From: Mycobacterium rhizamassiliense
Lineage (GTDB): Bacteria > Actinomycetota > Actinomycetes > Mycobacteriales > Mycobacteriaceae
Direction of reading: 5' to 3'
Assembly: GCF_900157375.1 (NCBI RefSeq)
Contig: NZ_LT721901.1
Span: forward strand, 5,712,970 to 5,776,969
DNA length: 64,000 nt
In this document: positions 54,365 to 64,000 of the stretch, in pieces
How the letters are laid out: the number at the start of each line of letters is the position of its first letter
Numbering within the stretch: position 1 is the stretch's first letter
Made by a program: the position numbers and the translations under genes
Notes under the pieces: generated by a model
The model's database searches: none
What the model saw: only the letters and a program-made list of their open reading frames with translations
Told to the model about the DNA's origin: nothing

Positions 54365-55126
54365 ATGACGCCGCGATACGCTGCACCGGTGAACGGGCCA
54401 CACGACCCAGGCAAGGACGACGTGACTCCGCCGACGCTGTTCATCTTTCCCCACGCCGGTGGTTCGACGACTTTTTACGTTCCCTTCGCCAAGGCCTTTT
54501 CCCCGGACATGAAGCGAATCGCCATCCAATATCCGGGCAAGAGCGATCGCGGCCTGACGCAGCTCTCCAGCATCCCTGACCTGGCCGAAGAGATCTTCAC
54601 CATGATGACGCCCGCGGTAAAAGCCGCGGGTCAAGTGGCCTTCTTCGGCCACAGCATGGGCGGGCTGGTGGCCTTCGAAGTGGCGCTGAGGTTCCAGGCC
54701 GCCGGTTATCCGATCGGCCCGCTGTTCATATCGTCGTGCGCGGCGCCGGGCCATATCCGGTACAAGGAGTTGCAGGGATCCGACCACGACATATTGAACC
54801 TGGTCGCGCAGGTGACCGAGACGGATCCCGAGCGCCTGGCGAATGACGAATTCGCGTCGAATATCAATCCGACCCTGCAGAGCGTCCGGGCCATCGCGAA
54901 CTACACCCGCGAGCCGGACGTCAAGGTGTCGTGCCCCATCCACGCGTTCGTCGGGGACGACGACCTCATCGTCGCCTCGGAGAACATGACGGCCTGGGCC
55001 GATCGCACCACCGAGGAGTTCTCCCTGCGGGTCTTCCCCGGGGATCACTTCTACCTGAACAGCAATTTGCCCGAACTGGTGAAAGAGGTCGAGGGAAGGA
55101 CGCTCGACCGGTCCGCGAATAGTTAG
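54365..55126 (+). CDS. tesA: Type II thioesterase TesA
   Basis: The 253-residue alpha/beta hydrolase has TLFIFPHAGGSTTFYVPFAK, nucleophile Ser97 (FFGHSMGGLVAFEVALRF), Asp in VGDDDLIVAS and His in RVFPGDHFYLNSNLPELVKE. TesA clears or releases chains from the Pps synthases in PDIM/PGL synthesis. It resembles Rv2928 closely in the C-terminal half but differs more near the N terminus. The ATG at 54365 is chosen by similarity, with a frame open to 54287. It lies 570 bases before ppsA. Confidence 0.9.
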   Translation: MTPRYAAPVNGPHDPGKDDVTPPTLFIFPHAGGSTTFYVPFAKAFSPDMKRIAIQYPGKSDRGLTQLSSIPDLAEEIFTMMTPAVKAAGQVAFFGHSMGGLVAFEVALRFQAAGYPIGPLFISSCAAPGHIRYKELQGSDHDILNLVAQVTETDPERLANDEFASNINPTLQSVRAIANYTREPDVKVSCPIHAFVGDDDLIVASENMTAWADRTTEEFSLRVFPGDHFYLNSNLPELVKEVEGRTLDRSANS

Positions 55127-55567
55127 CTGGACGCGCTCCTTCCGGCGATCCGGCCGGCGTGGGTACCCGCACGTTGCCGCATCCTGCTTATCAGCAGGCC
55201 CTTCTGCACCACTAGCACCACCGGCCGCCCCGACTTTGACCCTGATGACCTGCGCAAAGTGCGGCGCTGGTCACAGCCCGTTTGCACGCGCGATACGTGC
55301 ACTTACTGTACGGGCGTACAAAAACCTGTGGATTTTTCAAATACCACCACGTGACGACTCGAAATTGCATACGTTGCTCATCAGAGACGGGTGGTCGGGG
55401 GTAACAATCGTCGCAATTGTGGCCATCCGGCTCTAGTGCGCCGACGTTTCCAACTAGCAGCTGCCGTGTGCCAGGGGGGCTCCGCTGAGGGCCCGCGAAA
55501 GCCGCTCCACGGGGCGGCGGCCTGGCGCGCGTAGATAGCGCCGACGGCGAAACGGGAAGGTAACGCG
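55127..55567. other. Intergenic region between tesA and the small ORF before ppsA
   Basis: In M. tuberculosis this interval holds Rv2929 and fadD26 (about 1.8 kb for fadD26); here only 441 bases remain and I see no acyl-AMP ligase motif in any frame. A locally AT-rich patch (about 55320-55345) follows two dyads (55283-55320). The region may carry the promoter of the pps genes. Confidence 0.6.
55283..55320. promoter_or_regulatory. Twin dyads upstream of the pps genes, candidate operator
   Basis: TGCACG-N7-CGTGCA (55283-55301) and TGTACG-N2-CGTACA (55307-55320) lie side by side with centres about 21.5 bases apart, near two helical turns. The half-sites share TG(C/T)ACG. They lie about 250 bases before the small ORF. 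No known regulator can be assigned. Confidence 0.45.
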
Positions 55568-55699
55568 ATGCGGGTGAGCGCCTCTTCTGCGCTCGGATTG
55601 CTGCAGGAGCTGATCGGCCGGCGACCGGGTGCGGCGGCGTCGGCGAACGACGCCCCCAACGGCCACCCGACGAAGTTTGCTGGACGGGCTGCGGCATGA
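55568..55699 (+). CDS. Small ORF overlapping the ppsA start
   Basis: 43 codons, starting ATG at 55568 with GGGAAGG about 7 bases upstream, ending TGA at 55697-55699. Its stop overlaps the ppsA ATG in ATGA, the layout of translational coupling. The product begins MRVSASSALGLLQELIGRRP and has no family I recognise. It could be a true leader peptide, a remnant of an upstream gene such as fadD26, or a chance frame; ppsA itself lacks a strong ribosome binding site. Confidence 0.45.
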   Translation: MRVSASSALGLLQELIGRRPGAAASANDAPNGHPTKFAGRAAA

Positions 55700-58600
55700 C
55701 GTCGAGCATCCGGAGCGAGGCCGATCTTCGCCACTGGCTGGTCGACTATTTGGTGACCAACATCGGCCGCACGCCGGACGAGGTCGACCCCGAGCTGTCG
55801 CTGTCCGACCTCGGCGTGAGCTCCCGCGAGTCAGTCGTGCTGTCCGGTGAGCTGTCGCAGTTGCTGGGCAGGAAGGTCTCCCCGGTCGAGTTCTGGGAGC
55901 ACCCGACGATCAACGCGCTGGCCGCCTACCTGACCGCGCCCGCCCCCGACCCGGAATCCGACGCCACCAGCAAGCGCCCGGCGCAGAACTCGCTCGACGA
56001 GCCCATCGCCGTCATCGGGATGGGTTGCCGATTCCCCGGCGGGATTTCCGGGCCAGAGGACCTGTGGCAGTTCCTGGTCGGCCGCGGCTGCTCGGTCTCG
56101 GAGGTGCCGGAAGGCAGGTGGGCGCCGTTCGACGACGGCTCGCCCGAGGTGGCGGCGGCGCTGGCCCGCACCACACGCTGGGGCTCGTTCCTGCCCGACG
56201 TCGACGCCTTCGATGCGGAGTTCTTCGAGATCTCCTCCAACGAGGCGGACAAGATGGACCCGCAGCAGCGCCTGCTGCTGGAAGTCGCCTGGGAAGCCCT
56301 GGAGCACGCAGGCATTCCGCCGAGCTCGCTGCGCCGGTCGCAGACCGGGGTGTTCGCCGGGTCGTGCGCGAGCGAATACGGGGCCATCGGTATCGGCGAC
56401 CTGTGCCAGGTCGACGCCTGGAACAACACCGGCGGCGCGATGAGCATCATCGCCAACCGGCTCTCGTATTTCCTTGACCTGCGCGGCCCGTCGGTGGCGG
56501 TGGACACGGCGTGTTCGTCGTCGCTGGTGGCCATCCACCTGGCCTGCCAGAGCCTGCGCACCCAGGATTCGCAGCTGGCCATCGCCGCCGGGGTGAACGT
56601 GCTGTTGTCCCCCACGGTATTTCGCGGCTTCGACCACGCGGGCGCGCTGTCACCGACCGGCAAGTGCCGGGCGTTCGACGCGGCCGCCGACGGATTCGTG
56701 CGCGGCGAGGGTGCCGGCGTGGTGGTGCTCAAGCGGCTGACCGACGCGCAACGCGACGGCGACCGGGTCCTCGCGGTGATCTGCGGCTCGGCCGTCAACC
56801 AGGACGGGCGCTCCAACGGGCTGATGGCCCCCAACCCGGCGGCCCAGATGGCGGTGCTGCGCTCGGCCTACACCAACGCGGGGATGCAGCCGAACGAGGT
56901 CGACTACGTCGAAACCCACGGCACCGGAACGCTGTTGGGCGACCCCATCGAAGCGCGCGCGCTGGGCACGGTGCTGGGCCGCGGCCGCGCGCAAGACGCC
57001 CCCTTACTGCTCGGTGCGGTCAAGACCAACATCGGCCACACCGAGGCGGCGGCCGGGATCGCGGGCTTCATCAAGACGGTGCTGGCGTTGCAGCGCGGCC
57101 AGATTCCGCCGAACCAACGCTTCGAAAGCCCGAACCCGCATATCCCGTTCACCGACATGCGGATGAAAGTCGTTGACACCCAGACGGATTGGCCGCAGAC
57201 GCGGCACCCGCGCCGCGCCGGGGTGTCGTCGTTCGGCTTCGGTGGAACCAACGCGCACGTGGTGCTCGAGCAGGGCCAGGAGGTCGCGCCCGCGCCGCAG
57301 ACGACGTCGGATCCGGAGATCTCGACCCTGATCGTCGCGGGCAAGACGCCGCAACGCGTGGCCGCGACCGCGTCGGCGCTGGCCGACTGGATGGAGGGCA
57401 CCGGGGCCGCCGTGCCCCTGGCCGAGGTGGCGCACACGCTCAACCATCACCGGGCCCGGCAGTCCAGGTTCGGCACGGTCGTTGCCCGCGGGCGCACCCA
57501 GGCCCTGGCCGGGCTGCGCGCCCTGGCCGCCGGCCAGCACGCCGCGGGGGTGGTCGGCCCGCAGGAAAGCGACGATGCGGGACCGGGCACGGTGTTCGTC
57601 TACTCCGGGCGCGGATCGCAATGGGCGGGCATGGGCCGCCAATTGCTGGCCGACGAGCCCGCATTCGCCGCGGCCGTCGCCGATTTGGAGCCCGTCTTCG
57701 TCGAGCAGGCCGGCTTCTCGCTGCACGATGTGCTCGCGGGCGGCAAGGAATTGATCGGCATCGAGCAGATCCAGCTCGGCCTGATCGGCATGCAGTTGAC
57801 GCTGACCGAGCTGTGGCGCTCCTACGGAGTGCGGCCCGACGTGGTGATCGGCCACTCGATGGGCGAGGTGGCCGCCGCCGTGGTGGCCGGCGCGCTGACG
57901 CCCGCCGAGGGGTTGCGGGTGACCGCGACGCGCTCGCGGCTGATGGCACCGCTGTCGGGGCAGGGCGCGATGGCCATGCTCGGCATGGATGTGGCCGCGA
58001 CCGAGGCGTTGATCTCCGAATACCCGGAAGTGACGCTGGGCATCTACAACTCGCCGCGCCAGACCGTGATCTCCGGACCCACCGAGCAGATCGAGGACCT
58101 GATCGCGCGGGTGCGCGGTCAGAACCGGTTCGCCGGGCGGGTCAATATCGAAGTGGCCCCGCATAATCCGGCGATGGACGCGCTGCAGCCGGCGATGCGC
58201 GCGGAGCTGGCCGACCTGGCCCCGCAGGTGCCGAGCATTCCGATCATCTCCACCACGTACGCCGACCTCGACACCCGCGCGGTCTTCGACGCCGAGCACT
58301 GGGCCACCAACATGCGCAACCCGGTGCGCTTCCAGCAGGCGATCACCGCCGCGGGCGCCGACCATCACACGTTCATCGAAGTCAGCGCGCATCCCCTGCT
58401 GACCCAGGCCATCAGCGAGACCATGCAGGTCGCCCAGCACGGAAGCAAATACACCAGCGTCGGAACCCTGCAGCGCAACGCCGACGACACCATCTCGTTC
58501 CGCGCCAGCCTCAACACGGTCAGCAGCGCGCCGCCGCAGACGCCGCACCCAGCGGAGCCGCACATCCAGATCCCCACCACCCCGTGGCACCACACCCGCC

Positions 58601-60452
58601 ACTGGATCACCAGCACGCCGCTGCTGCGCCAGGGGTCAGAGTCCTTGCACCCCAACGGTTCCGCGCTGCCCGCCGCCACGGGTACCCCGCTCGACGAATG
58701 GTCGTACCAGCTGTCGTGGCCGGCCAAGCCATTGCCGGACGCCAAGATCGACACCGCGAATCGCTGGTTGGTGATCGGCGATCCCGACCTGGCAACCCAG
58801 TTGTCGGCGGCCACGCTGTCCCTCGACGACTGGGCTGCTGACCAGGTGGAACTGGCCGAGGCGCTCGGCGATGTCGACCAGGTGTTGTTCGCGCCCGCGG
58901 TGGACGGCGATTCGTTCGACGTCGCGCTGGCCTACCGGCTCTTCGACCAGGTGCGCCGGCTCGTCGCGGTGCTGGCGGCCGGCGACTCGTCGGAGAAGCT
59001 GGTCCTGCTCACCCGCAACGCCCAACCCGTCTTCGACGGCGATCGCGCCAACCCCACGCACGGGCTGCTCTGGGGCCTCGGTCGCACGATCGCCCTGGAG
59101 CACCCCGAAATCTGGGGCGGCATCATCGATTTCGACGCGTCGGTGCCTGCCGCGGTAGTAGCCAGGCAGGTGCTCGAGGAAACGAACAACACCGACGGTG
59201 AAGACCAGGTCGTCTACCGCCGCGGCGCCCGCCACGTGGCCCGGCTGCAGCGGCGAAACCTGCCGACCGAATCGCCGGTCACGCTGGACGCCGACACCAG
59301 CCAGCTGGTCATCGGGGCCACCGGAAACATCGGCCCACACCTGATCCGCCAGCTCGCGAGCATGGGCGCCAAGACCATCGTCGCGGTGTCGCGCAATCCC
59401 GGCCAGCGCCTGCACGCGCTGACCGAAAGCCTTGCCGCGGCGGGCACGAACCTCGTCACGGTGGCCGCCGACGCCACCGACGAAGCCGCGCTGGGCGCGC
59501 TGTTCGACCGGTTCGGCAGCGACCTGCCGCCGCTGCAGGGAATCTACTTGGCGGCCTTCGCCGGCCAGCCCGTCCTACTCGGGGAGATGACCGACGACGA
59601 CGTGCGGGCGATGTTCGCGCCCAAGCTCGACGCCGCCGCGCTGCTGCACCGGCTGACGCTGACGAAGCCGTCGGTGGAGCACTTCGTGCTGTTCTCCTCC
59701 ATCTCCGGGCTGACGGGATCACGCTGGCTCGGCCACTACGCCGCCACCAGTGGATACCTGGACGCGCTGGCGTACGCCCGCCGCGTGATGGGATTGCCTG
59801 CCACGACGGTCAACTGGGGATTGTGGAAATCGCTGGCCGACGTCGACGAGGCCAGCCAGGTCAGCGTGGGATCCGGGCTGCTGCCCATGGACGACGAGGT
59901 CGCGATCGGCGCGCTGTCGTACGTGCTGAGCCCCGCCGCCGGAGTGCATTCCGTTGTGGTGGAAGCGGATTGGCCGTTGCTGGCAGACGCCTACCGGGCC
60001 CGCGGGGCGCTGCACATCGTCGACGACCTGCTGTCGGCGCCCGGTGACACGACCCTGCCGGAAAGCGAATTCCGCGTCGCGCTGCGCGGGTGCGAGCCCG
60101 AACGCCGGCATGCCATGCTGTTCGACCAGGTCGCCAAGCTGGCCGTCAAGGCCATGGGGCTGTCGGCGGGCGAGTCGCTTGATCCCTCGACCGGATTCTT
60201 CCAGCTCGGAATGGACTCGCTGATGAGCGCGATGCTGCGCCGCGGGTTGTCGGACGATCTCGGTGAGGCGCTGCCGGTTTCGGTGGTCTTCGACTACCCG
60301 ACCGTCTACAGCCTCACCGACTACCTGGCCACCGTGCTCCCCGAGCTCGTCGATGCGAACGCCGGTGCGACCGAACCGGCCGCCGACGCCTACGACGAGC
60401 TCGATGAGGACGCGTTGCTCGCGGAACTTTCCGAAAGACTACGAGGCTCTTG

Positions 60453-60453
<1 letters not shown>
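55696..60453 (+). CDS. ppsA: Type I polyketide synthase, PpsA-like (ACP-KS-AT-KR-ACP)
   Basis: The 1585-residue modular synthase is the PpsA type. Order: N-terminal ACP (LGVSSRES, Ser43 as the likely phosphopantetheine site), KS (Cys273, His408, Lys443, His448), AT (GHSMGEVAAA, Ser721), a non-catalytic linker, KR (GATGNIG near 1207, Tyr1348 in HYAATSGYLD) and C-terminal ACP (GMDSLMS, Ser1508). PpsA receives an acyl chain on its first ACP from FadD26 and adds one malonyl unit reduced to the hydroxyl. The M. tuberculosis enzyme is longer (about 1876 in my memory). fadD26 is not upstream. The stop TGA overlaps the next ATG by one base. Confidence 0.93.

Positions 60454-64000
<3,547 letters not shown>

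Noticed and set aside
55127..55567. A fadD26 remnant
   Set aside because: No acyl-AMP ligase motif or long coding frame can be read in any of the six frames; only a search with the M. tuberculosis gene could find a decayed remnant.
55212..55709. A 165-codon minus-strand gene opposite the pps promoter region
   Set aside because: Its composition is that of an antisense frame, it has no family similarity and no ribosome binding site, and it would start inside ppsA.

Overview
The window is high-GC DNA from a slow-growing mycobacterium. The gene order follows, almost gene for gene, the M. tuberculosis stretch from cdsA/frr/pyrH (Rv2881c-Rv2883c) to tesA and the pps polyketide synthases (Rv2928-Rv2933), as I recall that map. 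The protein families (MPT63-like antigen, PknI, DacB2, LppW, SepIVA, TesA/Pps) are mycobacterial. The presence of feoAB, a lactate-monooxygenase-like gene and a CsbD-like gene, and the absence of fdhD/fdhF, point to a non-tuberculous species, perhaps near the M. avium complex; the species call is inference.

Layout. 1-9.3 kb: phospholipid synthesis (cdsA), ribosome recycling (frr), UMP kinase (pyrH), then accessory genes (CsbD-like, GlnR-like regulator, acyltransferase, MPT63-like antigen, ChaB-like, MarR), then amiC, tsf and rpsB. 9.6-16.2 kb: an M23 peptidase convergent with xerC, a lactate-monooxygenase-like gene, a siderophore-interacting protein, and the overlapping dprA-comM-yraN set. 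16.3-25 kb: a small zinc-ribbon ORF, a GAF-ANTAR regulator, DUF2469-rnhB-lepB, rplS, lppW, trmD-rimM-KH-rpsP, a SnoaL-like protein, a carboxymuconolactone-decarboxylase-like protein and dacB2. 25-35 kb: a TetR regulator with an N-acyl-D-amino-acid amidohydrolase, pknI, a second amidohydrolase, ffh, an alpha/beta hydrolase and a helicase. 35-44.4 kb: glnD-glnB-amt (nitrogen sensing and ammonium uptake) and ftsY-smc. 44.5-47.5 kb: a three-gene nucleotide-sugar cassette absent from the M. tuberculosis order. 47.6-54.1 kb: acyP, an OsmC protein, feoA-feoB-nifU-like with IdeR-box-like sites, mutM-rnc-DUF177, and sepIVA.

54.4-64 kb: tesA and the start of a Pps-type polyketide locus on the + strand. 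The first synthase has the PpsA architecture (ACP-KS-AT-KR-ACP). The next gene overlaps it by one base and has the N terminus and the KS-AT-DH order of PpsC, not PpsB; it runs off the window. fadD26 is missing between tesA and ppsA. In its place is about 440 bp with twin dyad sequences, then a 43-codon ORF that overlaps the ppsA start. A phthiocerol-type line without PpsB would add one fewer ketoreduced unit, so a product with one hydroxyl instead of the 1,3-diol is a plausible inference. This is the most unusual system in the window.

Most genes are on the minus strand and many overlap by 1-4 bases, which suggests operons. No insertion sequences, tRNA or rRNA genes or CRISPR arrays were found.
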